Origin: Ulota crispa
Lineage: Eukaryota; Streptophyta; Bryopsida; Orthotrichales; Orthotrichaceae
Reading direction: 5' to 3'
Assembly: GCA_963920765.1 (NCBI GenBank)
Contig: OY987245.1
Coordinates: 5,968,727-6,032,726, forward strand
DNA: 64,000 nucleotides
A program made the position numbers and the translations under genes. Positions 48,525 to 59,369 of the stretch are shown here, piece after piece; position 1 is the stretch's first letter; each line of letters begins with the position of its first letter. The notes below the pieces were generated by a model. That model saw only the letters and a list, made by a program, of their open reading frames with translations, made no database searches and was not told the DNA's origin.

Positions 48525-49372
48525 TTGAATACTGAAAATGCCGGATTTTCGCTTGATGAAGTCCAAAACAATCCCCTAACATTGGTCCGGTCGCTGATCT
48601 GAAGTTCTGAACCGAGCCTTTAGTTAGCAGACTAGTTTTCTAAGCAACGCAATCCCCATGTTCAGTTTGAAAATCTAGCACATTTAGCAGTTTTCTACGC
48701 AACTTGGGCTGACCGGTTGTGACAATTGCATAGAACACGTACTTTGCATTGATCGACAAGCAACTCCATTTGCATCTTTGAGATTCTCTCATTAACTGCT
48801 TTTTATTCCTGTTTGGCTAAGGGTCACTTATCAGCTGTCTTTATCCAGACAACGACATTGTTGACCAGGGTTTGGCTGGAGGAGTGGAGGTGGTGAACTG
48901 GTGATAGCTGTGGTGTTTTTTTTTTTTTTTTTTTTTTACTTCTTTTTTCTGGGTTGTTTGATCTGTTCCAGTTTTTGCGGTTCAATCCCAAAGCTGTCTT
49001 GTAACGCCGACGCTGAAAAATGGGGGCGAATTAGAGCAGCGTGAATGGAAAGTACCCACACGTTTCCCTGTTCCCAGCCAGGGTTACAGGTAAAATGTTT
49101 GGTCATTGTGTATATATATATAAATAAATAGATATGCGTTGCTGTTGATGGGTACCTCAATTCCAGTTGAAGCAGGTGCAATTCATTATTTACTGGGAAT
49201 GGTGGTGGATATGGGGGGCTCAGAAGAAGAAGAATAACTCTGGTCAGTAAGATGAAGAGTCTGTTGAGGGGAGTTCGCTTAGTGGAAATAGGTAAGGAGC
49301 CCTATAAGCGTAGGCTCTATAATACGGACAAGTGACATCGATTTATCAAATCTAAGCGACCTTTAGAAGGTG
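47715..49372. other. Spacer with a long poly(A) tract and a direct repeat
   Basis: GTTCAGTTTGAAAATCTAGCA-like words occur near 48,027 and 48,661. A 92-codon frame at 48,004-48,282 has no recognised domain. Poly(A) and poly(T) runs are listed separately. No gene is recognised. Confidence 0.35.
48482..48520. repeat. Poly(A) homopolymer (~39 bp)
   Basis: An uninterrupted run of A. It could be a retroposed transcript tail, but no open frame or target duplication beside it supports that. A poly(T) run of about 23 lies at 48,916-48,938. Confidence 0.9.
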
Positions 49373-50302
49373 TTAACCCCTAAAGGACCATGGCCTTTTT
49401 CTTGTCAAAAGACACTCAAAATTGCCATTTCTATGGCAAAGAGTAAAAAAGTTTGAAAATCGGGCATTTTGCATATCTAACCGTAGGATCTTGTGCTAGA
49501 TTACTATAAGAATGTGTCATACAAAACTCAAGAACTTTGACCGCATAGATTGGAAGATATTTGCATTTAAAAAAAATAAAATAAAAAAAAATTAGCACCT
49601 TGCTTGACTAGATTTTTTATCTTTGAACATTTTTAACTTAAAATTTTAACCCCACAGAGTTTGGAATTCTACTTTTGCATGGTGGGAAGTTAAGTTGGGA
49701 ATCTTGGGAAAAAATTTAAGAAAAGAACACTTAATTTTCATTCTTTAAAAAAGTACTAGGTAGAAGAAGGTATGAGATTGAAGAAAAACTTAAATTGCTA
49801 ATAACCTTGCAGTGGAATTGAAACGGAATAATCCCAATGGTGAGATTGTTCTAGAAAGCAAGCTTCACCCTCTACAACAATTTTTTTTGAAAAAATGTTA
49901 AATGTGCATTCAAAAGTGAAGTTTATAAGTTATTTTTTCAAGAAGATGCTTGAGTTGCCCAAAAAACAAGATTGTCCATAACTTTCTCACAACTAGTCCA
50001 AATGGAATGATTCAAAGCTTCAGACATACACAAAGATATAATCTATAAGAAAAAATAAATAAATTTTTTTTTCAAGTTTTATAAGAATTTTTTTGCTGCC
50101 CCTAGTCCCCAGATTTGTGCTTATTTGGGCATAACTTTTTCTCCTTGACATCAATTGAAATAAAAATTATATTCTCCAAAAGCTAATGTGTTTTTCTATC
50201 TCCAAAAAAAGTTTCAAAAAATTAAGACAAAAATTGAGGCCGTAGGTACCTACCCAAAATCCCATTTGTCCCTCGTAGGGACAATGGTCCTTTAGGGGTT
50301 AA
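49373..50302. mobile_element. Family C-related element T17 (930 bp), inverted
   Basis: TTAACCCCTAAAGGACCATG at the left and CATTGTCC-type sequence running into GGTCCTTTAGGGGTTAA at the right. The left half resembles the complement of the right half of T13 (ACCGTAGGATCTTGTGC against GCAAGATCTTACGGT), so it lies in the opposite orientation and is diverged. Confidence 0.65.
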
Positions 50303-50590
50303 AACTCACCCTTCAATAGTAGATGATAACCAAAAGAAATTACCCATAACATCTGACAAGCTATGTATGACACTCAATAGGTGGCTATCACAATTGTTTT
50401 TTGTATAGATTTTGGTACCTCCCGGATAGCAAGATCGTACACAAGAGCCTTGATTGCTTTCCTAAACTTGTTTGTGGTTCTCTCTTTTTTCAAATTCCTT
50501 CCAAAATTTTTATCAAGGGAATTTTAAGGGACCTCTCACAAGTGATTGTAGGAAAGAGTGGTTTTCTCATCTGTATATTGTCACGCTGAT

Positions 50591-51521
50591 TTAACCCCTA
50601 AATGCCCAAGGGTGTTTTTCTCGTTTTCGGAAGGTAGTTTTGAAGTTTTTGAATTGTTCTTGTAAGATCATTAGTAAACATCAAAATAAAATTGTAATTG
50701 TTGAATTTTGAACTTCAAAGTTTCTAGATGGCACTACCCAAAAAGAATCCAAAATGGCCTCGCGGGATTTAAGATATTTGTAATTGAATAATGATGAGTA
50801 TGGATTTTTTTGCTTTTTTTGGAGCTGCCTGAAACTTCTAATGCAAATTGGCAACTTCTAGATACAAAATTGGGAAACAATTGCTTAGGATGCTTTAGTG
50901 TTTATTGTTGTTATCTCAAAACCAATGACCCCTCTTTCAAATCCAAGACCACAATTTCACAAATGAGCCTGCAATGCAATTGTCAAAACGCAACCGTCTA
51001 ATACAAAGAAATTTTCAGCTTCACTTATTGACCAAAAATCATTAAAAATGAAAGATTTTCAATAGTGAATAGATTTTAATTTTATTAACAAAGACATTCC
51101 AAGTGAAATTAGTCCAAAAGCACTTTTAGATTTTGTTAGATGTCAAAATTTTAGAAAAAAGACCCTTATTGCCCAAGGGAGTGCCCAAGGGAAATCTTCA
51201 CCTTTTGCTCAACTTGATGCCCATCTTTTCAATGTGACAACTTCTCATAGGCTCTTTGACACTATTCACGACACTATTCATGACACTATTCACAACACTA
51301 TTCATGACAGAAAATGTATGCTTGTAGTTAACCTTCCACCAAAAACAAATGGAATAAGATATGGAGGAAGTTGAATTTGAACGGTGAAGCTAACTTCAAT
51401 GCGCAACTTTTCCAAAAAAAAAAACCTCAAAACAGTAAAATATGTGCCTTCAACAAGGTTTCAAAGTTTCTTGAAATTTTTTGGACACCAGAATCTGGTG
51501 CCTTGGGCATCTAGGGGTTAA
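50591..51521. mobile_element. Family B-related element T18 (931 bp)
   Basis: TTAACCCCTAAATGCCCAAG at the left and CCTTGGGCATCTAGGGGTTAA at the right, with both TTAA sites intact. The interior differs from the 650 bp B copies and carries a 12 bp tandem array near its right third. Confidence 0.65.
51258..51305. repeat. Four 12 bp tandem units
   Basis: GACACTATTCAC, GACACTATTCAT, GACACTATTCAC and AACACTATTCAT follow each other directly inside T18. There are no spacers, so this is not CRISPR-like. Confidence 0.9.
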
Positions 51522-51615
51522 TACAGAAAACATTGCAAGTCTAGGGACAAGTATTGTTTTTCCCTCTAAAAAGGGGATTTTTCACAAATGATTGTAGGAA
51601 GAGCTGCATGCATGC

Positions 51616-52530
51616 TTAATCCTTGAAAGACCACACACATTTTTCCAAAATCCTCTAGAAACTGGGGCAGTAAGATTAGATGTGCATGTGAAACAAATAT
51701 GGACCCAATTTGAATAATCCAACCATACAAATCTGAAAGACACCTTGTTTGCTGCAATGCATCAAAATTTCTGCTAAATCTGCCATTGAAGGTGAAATGT
51801 TATAATGATTGAGTGAGGTGTATATGGGAAATCTCTAGTTTTTCATGCTTGTGTGGTTTTGAATGGTAGCACTTCATGCAAGCTTTGGTTGAGAAGAGTC
51901 TTGCATTTCTAGAAAGCCAAGTTTCCCACCTTTCCAACAAGACTAGTTTCACACAAAATAGACAAAAATAGCAATCACAAGGTGTAGCTAAGTGGACAAA
52001 AAGGTTCAAAAGTCCCATTTTCTTTGCTACCCTAAAACAATTCTACTAGAAATTTGATAACTATTATAGAAAATCTGATTGGTGAAAGCAATCAAAAATT
52101 GGCCTTAAATGTAGGATGAACTTTTTTTAAAATAAAATGATAGTATCATTTCAATGGATCCTCAAATAGTACAATTGTACTACTACCTTATAGAGAAACA
52201 ATACAAGCATATTGATTGAGTAATTTGAAGTTTTTTAAGATTGTACAATTGAAATGTGGCATTCTTCTTGGATGTTTGATGTACTGTATTATTGCTTTGA
52301 TCCATCTTTGACCCAATATGGATACGTTTTTTGAGGCCATGATGTATAAACACCTTTATTTATCAACTCAAATATGCAATTCCATTGTCTTTTCTTGGGT
52401 TGGATGCAACATTCTTGTGATCACAAGCGTTCTTCAAGATCATTTTCCAAATTGTTGAGCGACTCTAGTGTATAGGCCAAAAACTACTCTCCCAAACCAA
52501 AATATGGTTTGGTGGTCTCTAAAGGGTTAA
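51616..52530. mobile_element. Family D element T19 (915 bp)
   Basis: It begins TTAATCCTTGAAAGACC and ends GGTCTCTAAAGGGTTAA. It is nearly identical to T16, differing for example at ATTTTTCC against ATTTTCCC near the left end and AAGGGTTAA against AAGAGTTAA at the right. The right TTAA is shared with the family A hairpin that follows. Confidence 0.85.
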
Positions 52531-53257
52531 CCCCTAAAGGACCACTTGTCTGTGTGGGGGAAAAATGGGATTTTGGGCATGTACTTATGGCTAAACTACT
52601 TTGTGTAATTTTTTGAGTTTTTTATAGAAGATGGGGAATTCAAAGACTTGTATAGTTGTATGGGCATCTAACTTTTTCCTCATTTTGACATTTATTGAAG
52701 AAGTTAAAAATGAATTTATGAGGATTTTAGTTCAGCGGGCAATCCAAAAATTTCTTTGAAAATTGCATTTTTTAAAAATAAAAATTTGAGGTTAGTTCTT
52801 TAGACTTGCGTATATGTGAGAAGCTTTGAATCATTCATTCTAATTGATGAGATGAAAGTTATGAGAAGTTTTAGTTTGTGGGTAGGTGTGGAAAATCTCA
52901 AAACTATGCCTACACACAAACTAAAACTTCTCATAACTTTCATCTCATCAGTTAGAATTGAATGATTCAAAGCTTCCCGCATATAAGTAAGCCTAAAGAA
53001 CTAACCTCAAATTTTTATTTTAAAGAAAATGCAATTTTTAAAAAAAAAGGATTGCCCGCCAAACTAAAATTCTCATAAATTCATTTTTAACTTCTTCAAT
53101 AAATGTCAGAATGAGAAAAAATTAGACGCCCACACAGGTCTTTGAATTCCCCATCTTCCATAAAGGTTTCAAAAAATTACACAAAGTAGTTTAGCCATAA
53201 GTACATGTTGAAATCCCATTTTTCCCTCGTAGGGACAAGTGGTCCTTTAGGGGTTAA
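52527..53257. mobile_element. Family A hairpin element T20 (731 bp)
   Basis: TTAACCCCTAAAGGACCACT at the left and AGTGGTCCTTTAGGGGTTAA at the right form a perfect end pair. The arms meet near 52,895. It starts exactly on the terminal TTAA of T19. Confidence 0.85.
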
Positions 53258-53902
53258 AGATGAAATCGGTAGTGATTTCAGGTTTGCCACTACATTGGCA
53301 TCACAATCCGAGAAGTTATTTTAGCTTAACTAGCTAATGTCGGACATTCTCTTGAGTCAATGAGTTGTCTAGAATTATTGATACTCTTGACTAAACCTAT
53401 AGAAATAAAGAATATTCTTTTGTTTTTCCCCTTAAATGGCCATTTTTTTCCTAAACTTTTGAATTTAATTTAGCAATCCTCAAAATCAACGAGCTAGCTT
53501 GTAACTAAATGCCGGTACTCCCCATACATTGGTTGGCATAGTTCAAGCAGCATGGCCTAAATCTAAATCTACACCAATCCTAGTTTGTGAATTAGAGTTA
53601 GATGACATGTTGTTTTGCAGGATCTAGGTGGAAATTTTCATCTCATTTTCCAAAAAAGAGAGTAAAAGAAACAATCTGCCCCATACAATGGAGTTGGTCA
53701 ATATTGTCCTCCTCCGTGGTTCTAAACTAAATTAGGAATTCTTAATCTAAATGTGAACTCAAATTCCCAAATTCAATCTCAACAACTTGCCATTTAACCT
53801 CAACCTTAGTTTGTGGATTAGACCTTTGAGAAGATACATGTCACAACTTTTGGCACATGCATAAAGCTTAAATTAATAAAACTAGCAATAGTAGTATGAC
53901 TA
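53258..53902. other. AT-rich spacer, no recognisable feature
   Basis: A phrase near 53,735-53,790 (TCTAAATGTGAACTCAAATTC) faintly resembles the MITE core at 13,970, but no full element is visible. Confidence 0.3.
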
Positions 53903-54166
53903 CACTAAATATTGCGTGTAGGTTGCCCCACACTAAGTTCTCAAAATTTTACAAACAAATACCTTCTACTTCTACAATAATTTTCATCAACAAACACCAA
54001 AGCCAGGAAGGAAGGTAAGTCAAGAGGATTTGGAACTTTTAACAAAACCAAATGCTATACACTTTATAGTCACTGATATTATATCTACAAAGTTGTATGC
54101 ACCTCCAGGTGACCAAGAGGTGAATCATGAGGTAACTTTTCAGGGTATAGCAAATGCAATATTGTG
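53903..54166. mobile_element. Family H MITE, copy H4 (264 bp)
   Basis: CACTAAATATTGCGTGTAGG at the left and GCAATATTGTG at the right, with TA on both flanks. The interior TGCACCTCCAGGTGACCAAG matches the complement of the interior of H2. Confidence 0.65.
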
Positions 54167-54184
54167 TAGTATCCTCGACATCTC

Positions 54185-54303
54185 CCATGATGGTTGATTG
54201 AGATTGAGGCGATCCTTAGGGGGCGCAGGTTGGAGAAGATATGCAGATGGGAAGAGATCATCAGAACCAGCATCAGGAATATTCCTAATGAATTCTGCAA
54301 AAG
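54185..54303 (-). pseudogene. Possible captured exon fragment
   Basis: Between two H elements, one minus-strand frame reads EFIRNIPDAGSDDLFPSAYL and on through LLQPAPPKDRLNLNQPSWEM without a stop for about 39 codons. An AG acceptor-like TTTTGCAG precedes it. Composition is more balanced than in the flanks. I do not recognise the family. It may be a gene fragment or chance. Confidence 0.25.
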
Positions 54304-54736
54304 ATACACGTATAATATACAGTGGGAATTTTGGTCCTGCAAGGGTCCATGCACCAGCAGGAACCAGCCAGGAGGTAGACGAATGAGATGAGGCACAGGT
54401 GCCACAAAAGTACTACTCCAATACAATACTGTATGGAGCAAGTTGGAAACCTGATTTGGGCATTTTTCCTTTGTATTTTTATTTCAGGTTGCCTCTTCCG
54501 AGTCTCTGAAGGCTCAGAGCAATATCTGCCCTTTATTTATGTATTGCTTTTGGGCTAACAATTGCGGGCTACCCAGTAAAATAGTGTATTCGGCAGTAGG
54601 TTTCTTCAAGCAGATGCCACGTAGACAGTATGTTACCGGCGTCTTCGAACAAGGAATGTCTTGGGAAGTCCGCTCTAAGAGCCCGCTCTACAGTACAAGG
54701 CTTACGGCATAGAGAAATTTGAAGTTTTGTTAATTA

Positions 54737-55002
54737 CACTAAATATTGCAGTTAGGTTTACTCGAACTAATTTCTCAAAATTTACACTTGCATCATTGCA
54801 ATTAAACAAAAAAAAGGCCTGGCAACAACAATAAAGCTGCTGAAAAACAAACTAGCAGTTTAGGGTGGTAAGTTAAACCATGTGAAATTCTAGTATTTAT
54901 AGAATTGCATGCACCACTAAGTGATCAAGGAATGAGTCGTGAGGTAATTTTTCAAGATGAAGCAACCTGATTGTGAAGGCAACCTAAATGCAATATTTAG
55001 TG
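54737..55002. mobile_element. Family H MITE, copy H5 (266 bp)
   Basis: CACTAAATATTGCAGTTAGG at the left and CCTAAATGCAATATTTAGTG at the right, with TA on both flanks. The interior contains GCATGCACCACTAAGTGATC, as in H4. It is the best-preserved H copy. Confidence 0.75.
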
Positions 55003-55448
55003 TAGTGACTAAGGGTCATGATTAAAGCACCCTAAGCATTGTGATTAAAGGAGGAGAGGGTAATGGTCCAAGTTTACTTCACACTAGCCTCAAAACTGAA
55101 AATTGACCAAAGCTCAAAACGGATAATAAAATAATATGAAATCCTACATGTCATAAAATAGATAAAATTTCATGGTCAATTGGACTTTATGTTGGGAAAA
55201 CCTCAAGAAGTACTCTAGTTGGATTCTTGGGGTGACTAAGACATTCCAAACTTTTGCTTGATCAGATTTTGTCAACCTTTGATGCTTTTAATCATTGCAA
55301 ATGTTGTTCTACTGCTATTTTACTTTTGAAAATACAAGTTTTATTATTGGAATGCTATTTTATTACTAAAATATTTTTTTATTGCAAAATATGCTTGTTG
55401 TTTGCACAAATGTCAATTTTATTGCAGTAAGTAAAAACTACTAAAAAT
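55003..55448. other. AT-rich spacer, no recognisable feature
   Basis: No gene or repeat end is recognised. Confidence 0.35.
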
Positions 55449-56632
55449 GCAATACTTGTTAATTTGGGAAAAAACACCCAATTTTGAGACTTCTAAATTT
55501 TTCATTTTTAAGATTTTTTAGATGAATTAGAGTGAATTTTATGATGATTTCTCCAAGACCTTACGTCGACAATGAAATGTCTTGAAGGAATTACCAAAAA
55601 TCTTACTTTGACCCCTAAAGGTCCAATTGTCCATGCAGGGAACAAATATATTTTGGGCATGTTCCTATAGCTAAACTAGTTTGTGTGATTGTTTGAAACT
55701 TTTATATAAGGTGGGGAATTCCACGACCTACGCAAACATCTAATTTTTTTTTCATTCCGACATTTGATGAAAAAGTTATCAAGAATTTTCTTAAACTAAG
55801 TGAGAAGGGGCAATTCAGTCACCACCTCTCCTTTGTAAGTGGGTGGTAACTCCAAAGAGGGTCAACCCTTGTGGGCACAAGGTGTGGACGCTTTGACAAT
55901 GAGAAGTGGAGTGGAAGGAGCCCATCTTGAGGGACTCCCAAACCTCCATTCCTTATGCCTCTTGTAAAATTTGGTACTTTACTTTTTTGAGCTCTTTGTG
56001 TATTTGGTTTTTTTTTTTTTTTTTCCTAAGTTGTAGTAGACTAAGATTCCTTGGTTTTTTCCATTTGGATCAAAGTAATTCATATTTCTGAATTTTACAT
56101 AAATCCTCCAATTTTGCCTAGTGTGTATGCAAATTTCATGGCCTTACAACATTACAAGATTTTACAAAGTATGATCCACACCTCCAATTCATTTGAAATT
56201 ATTCCCGCACTTGCCTAACTTGGTCTTCTACATGAAAAAAAAACCTCAACTTTGTGTAGAGCAATTTTTTTGATATAGGAGCAGTCAAAGGCTTCTGAAA
56301 TTTTTGGGCTACAGGGAAAAAAACTCTTTTTTGCATTTCAGATGTCAATGTCTCACTCCTTTGTATGTAGAATGAGCTGATTTTTTTCCCACAAGCTTGC
56401 CCACAAGTACCTCTCATAGTCTTAGGCAAGACCCTACGGTTGGATTTCCAAAAAAAAACTTATTTTCCTACTTTTCTATTCATTCCCCTAAAAGAGGCAA
56501 TTTTCAGTGACTTTCATAGAAAAAAGGACTTGGACCTATAGGGGTGAAATCATCAAAATATTCTCACAAATGAAAAATTCAGTATCCCCAAAGTGTTTTT
56601 TGGGAAATCAATTTTTCCAAATTAGCAAGTAA
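55449..56632. mobile_element. Family F MITE, copy F7, split by T21
   Basis: The left part 55,449-55,607 and right part 56,549-56,632 together match F4 and F6, sharing AATTTGGGAAAAAAC, ATGATGATTTCTCCAAGACC and TCTCACAAATG. The break is exactly where F4 and F6 have TTAA. Confidence 0.75.
55608..56548. mobile_element. Family C element T21 (941 bp) inserted in F7
   Basis: It opens TTGA-CCCCTAAAGGTCC and closes GGACCTATAGGGG-TGAA. The homologous sites in F4 and F6 read TTAA, so TTGA and TGAA are each a one-base decay of a duplicated TTAA. The interior matches T13. Confidence 0.85.
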
Positions 56633-57482
56633 ATATTTAAAGATTATTTATTGCAAGGAATGAACTTTTGTTGGGTTTCATATTTTCTTCCATTATTGAA
56701 ACACACAAAAGGATGGCATGGACATTTACTTTGAAAATTTCACTTTGTATTGCTGATTTAAGCTTTAACAGTAAGTTATTTAGTTGTCTTGGTTATAAGT
56801 TTCTTTCTCCATTTCTTGGAATTCATTTTTTTGATTAATTTTAAAAAGGTGAGAAGAAAAGAGAGAAGGGAGAAGGGAGAAGGGAGAACAAATAAAAGAA
56901 AATGAGAAAAAAAGTAGGAAAATGACTACCTTTCAAGGAATCGGTTTGAGTTCATTTTACATGATTAGAAATGACCAATATGTGAAAAAACTAGCTCTTG
57001 AACATAATTTGTGACCAAAAGATAAACATGGACAAGCTCTTGGTCACTTGTGTAAAGAGGCTCTTAGCTTGCCTTACTTCCACTTGGATACATAGGTGTA
57101 ATAAAAATTGCTTTATCAATATGTGGATGACGAGAGATAATTTGTCACAAGGAAAAACAAAATCGATACTCTTTGTAATTTTTTATTGCGAAAGTTTTGT
57201 TGGAAATTCAGCAACATTGCAATATAAAAAATGAACTTTTTAATATAGTGTGAATGTCAAGCAAATAATTTGAGGCAACCTCATGACACTAAGAAGAAAA
57301 TTGGCAATAATGATTGGGTCACAACAGTTGAATGACTACACAAAAATTATGCAATAATTATGCAACAATTATAAAATGATTCAATTATAGTCATGCAATT
57401 GTTGTGCAATTGTTGCAACCAAGTCATTTATAGCATATTTGTCTTCTAGTGCTTATTTGTAATAGAGGATTGCATTTGGAAT
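56633..57482. other. AT-rich spacer with AGAAGGG repeats
   Basis: An AGAAGGG run lies at about 56,863-56,889. A 78-codon frame at 56,998-57,234 has no domain, and GCAACCTCATGACACTAAG near 57,273 faintly recalls a family H end. Confidence 0.35.
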
Positions 57483-58326
57483 TTAACCCTTTAAAGACCA
57501 TCAAATTGTATTTTGGTTTAGGAGAGTGGTTATTGGTCTACAGGGTAAAATCTCTTAACAATTTGGATATTGGTCTTGAAGAACGCTTGTGATTGCAAGA
57601 ATTTTGCATCCAACCAAAAAAACAAAAATGAAATCAAGTATGTGAATTGACAAATAATAGTGTTTATACATCATGATCTCAAAATATGTATCCATATATG
57701 GTCAAAGATGGATCAAAGCAACAATATAATACATCAAACATTTAAGAAGAATGTCACATTTCAATTGTGTGATCCAAAAAAAATTCAAACTGCTTGAGAA
57801 ATATGCTTGTATTGTTTTTCTATATGGTAGCAATATAATTGTAGTATTTGAAGACAAAATGGTGTTATCATTTCATTTTCAAAAAAAATTATCCTACTTT
57901 TAAGGGAAATCTTAGATTGTTTTCACTTTTCACCAATTGGATTTTCCATAGAATTTATCAAATTTGCTATAGAATTGTTTTAGAGTAGCAAACAAAGTGG
58001 AGTTCTTGACCCTTTTTGTCCACTTAGCTACACCTTATGATTGCTTTTTTTTATCCGTTTTGAGTGAAACTAGTCTTATTGGAAATGTGGAAAAGCCTAC
58101 TTTCTAGAAATGTAAGACTCTTCTCAAGCAAAGCTTGTATGAAGCACTAAGACCCAAAACTACACAAGCATGAAAAACTACAAATTTCCCACCTATAGAT
58201 CACTCAATCATTACAATATTTCATCTCCATCAGTAGATCTGGTTGAATTTTTGGTGGTTTATAGTAAAGAAGGTGTGATTTTCTTAATTTCATAAAATCA
58301 AATTGAAAAAGAGAAGCTAAACCAGA

Positions 58327-58428
58327 ATGAATTTAGAGGTTATTGCATAGCTTACTGCTTTGGCTTTAATAGTTGGCTCAGGTCCTTTAGTAATTGCTTT
58401 ATTAGCTGCACGTAAAGGCAACTTATGA
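58327..58428 (+). pseudogene. psb30 (ycf12) fragment with an internal TAG
   Basis: A 34-codon frame encodes the tiny photosystem II subunit Psb30: MNLEVIA, then TAG at codon 8 (58,348-58,350), then LTALALIVGSGPLVIALLAA and RKGNL, stop. Glutamine is usual at codon 8. The family is about 33 aa with one membrane helix and belongs to the plastid PSII core. In the nucleus, without a transit peptide, it is not expected to function. The TAG may be nuclear C-to-T decay or a plastid U-to-C editing site copied as DNA. Confidence 0.88.
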
Positions 58429-58559
58429 TTTTCTAAACCATCTTCTGAAATTAAATAACTTTTTTTAAGTGTTTAATTTCTGAAGATGGAGGTTAATGTA
58501 AAAAATATTAAAAGTAAACAAAAAATCAATAAATTAGACTATGTTATAATAGATTCATA

Positions 58560-58575
58560 GCGGGTATAGTTTAGT
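58560..58575 (+). pseudogene. 5' fragment of plastid trnG-UCC
   Basis: GCGGGTATAGTTTAGT matches the start of plastid tRNA-Gly(UCC) and breaks off where GGTAAAA should follow. It cannot form a tRNA. Confidence 0.75.
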
Positions 58576-58712
58576 TTCTTCCCACATGTACGTTTGGATT
58601 ACTGAAATTGGGTTCATATTTGATTCAAGTGCACATTTAAGTTTATTGTCTTAGTTTTGAATGGATTTTGTGAAAATGTATGTGGTCTTTAAAGGGTTAA
58701 AGTGTGTTTTTT

Positions 58713-59369
58713 TTAACCCCTAAATGCTTGAGGCATCACATTTTTGGTGTCCACAATACTTTGAAGTTCAATAAATCCTAACTAAGTTTCTAGTTTTAGT
58801 ACTTTATATTTTTGAACTACTCTTTTTGAAGTCTAGTTTCAACATCAAAAATCTGATTTTGAAAATGAATAATTACAATTTTCCTATTCAAGATTTTGTG
58901 CAAGGATTTTCACTGCAATCTTGACTTTTTGTAGTGTTCAGGGCTCTTGGAAATGAGCCTCAAACACACTAGATCTTGAAGAAAAACCCACACTAAAAAT
59001 TTATTTTCAAAAATTGCAGAAGAGATTTTGAAATGTTGTAAATTGAATGGAGTTATGTATGTTACATCCCTTAACCTCGTATTTGTTTGGTGACCAATTT
59101 TTGAGTTTTGACATGTGAAAAGAGGACGGAAAGACTTCAAGTTATTTTTGTAGTCTTAACACCCTCATGATCAAATATTATAATCTTTGAATCTATAAGT
59201 GATATTGTTGCGTTTTCTTTTCGTATGTGAACTATAACATATCTAGTTTGAATTTGTACAATTACAACTTTAAAAATAACTAATGCAAATTATCAAAATG
59301 TTGGTTTTCTGTTCAATTTAGAAAAAACTCCTAGAAGCTCAAAAATAGCCTCACGCATTTAGGGGTTAA
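58713..59369. mobile_element. Family B element T23 (657 bp)
   Basis: TTAACCCCTAAATGCTTGAG at the left and CTCACGCATTTAGGGGTTAA at the right, with both TTAA intact. It starts 12 bp after T22 ends. It gives the best uninterrupted view of the family B interior for comparison with T10. Confidence 0.75.

Larger units (their letters stand above)
58277..58575 (+). other. Nuclear plastid DNA insertion (NUPT), psb30-trnG region
   Basis: Sequence foreign to the family D element contains psb30 (ycf12) followed after about 130 bp by the first 16 bases of trnG-UCC, the gene order of non-angiosperm plastids. A TATAAT at 58,545-58,550 lies just before the tRNA start. The left limit is approximate, since homology with T19 fades after AAGGTGT; the right limit is where tRNA similarity stops. 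Confidence 0.8.
57483..58700. mobile_element. Family D element T22, inverted and split by plastid DNA
   Basis: TTAACCCTTTAAAGACCATC at the left and GGTCTTTAAAGGGTTAA at the right. It is the reverse complement of T16/T19 with many substitutions (GAACGCTTGTGATTGCAAGA, TCACTCAATCATTACAAT). It measures 1,218 bp; removing the ~299 bp plastid insert leaves about 919 bp, matching the 915 bp T19. Confidence 0.8.

Noticed and set aside
51258..51305. Short regular repeats resembling a CRISPR array
   Set aside because: The 12 bp units are directly adjacent without spacers, and the context is a plant nuclear transposable element.
58560..58575. A functional tRNA-Gly gene
   Set aside because: Only the first 16 bases are present and the sequence then returns to family D. 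No cloverleaf can form.
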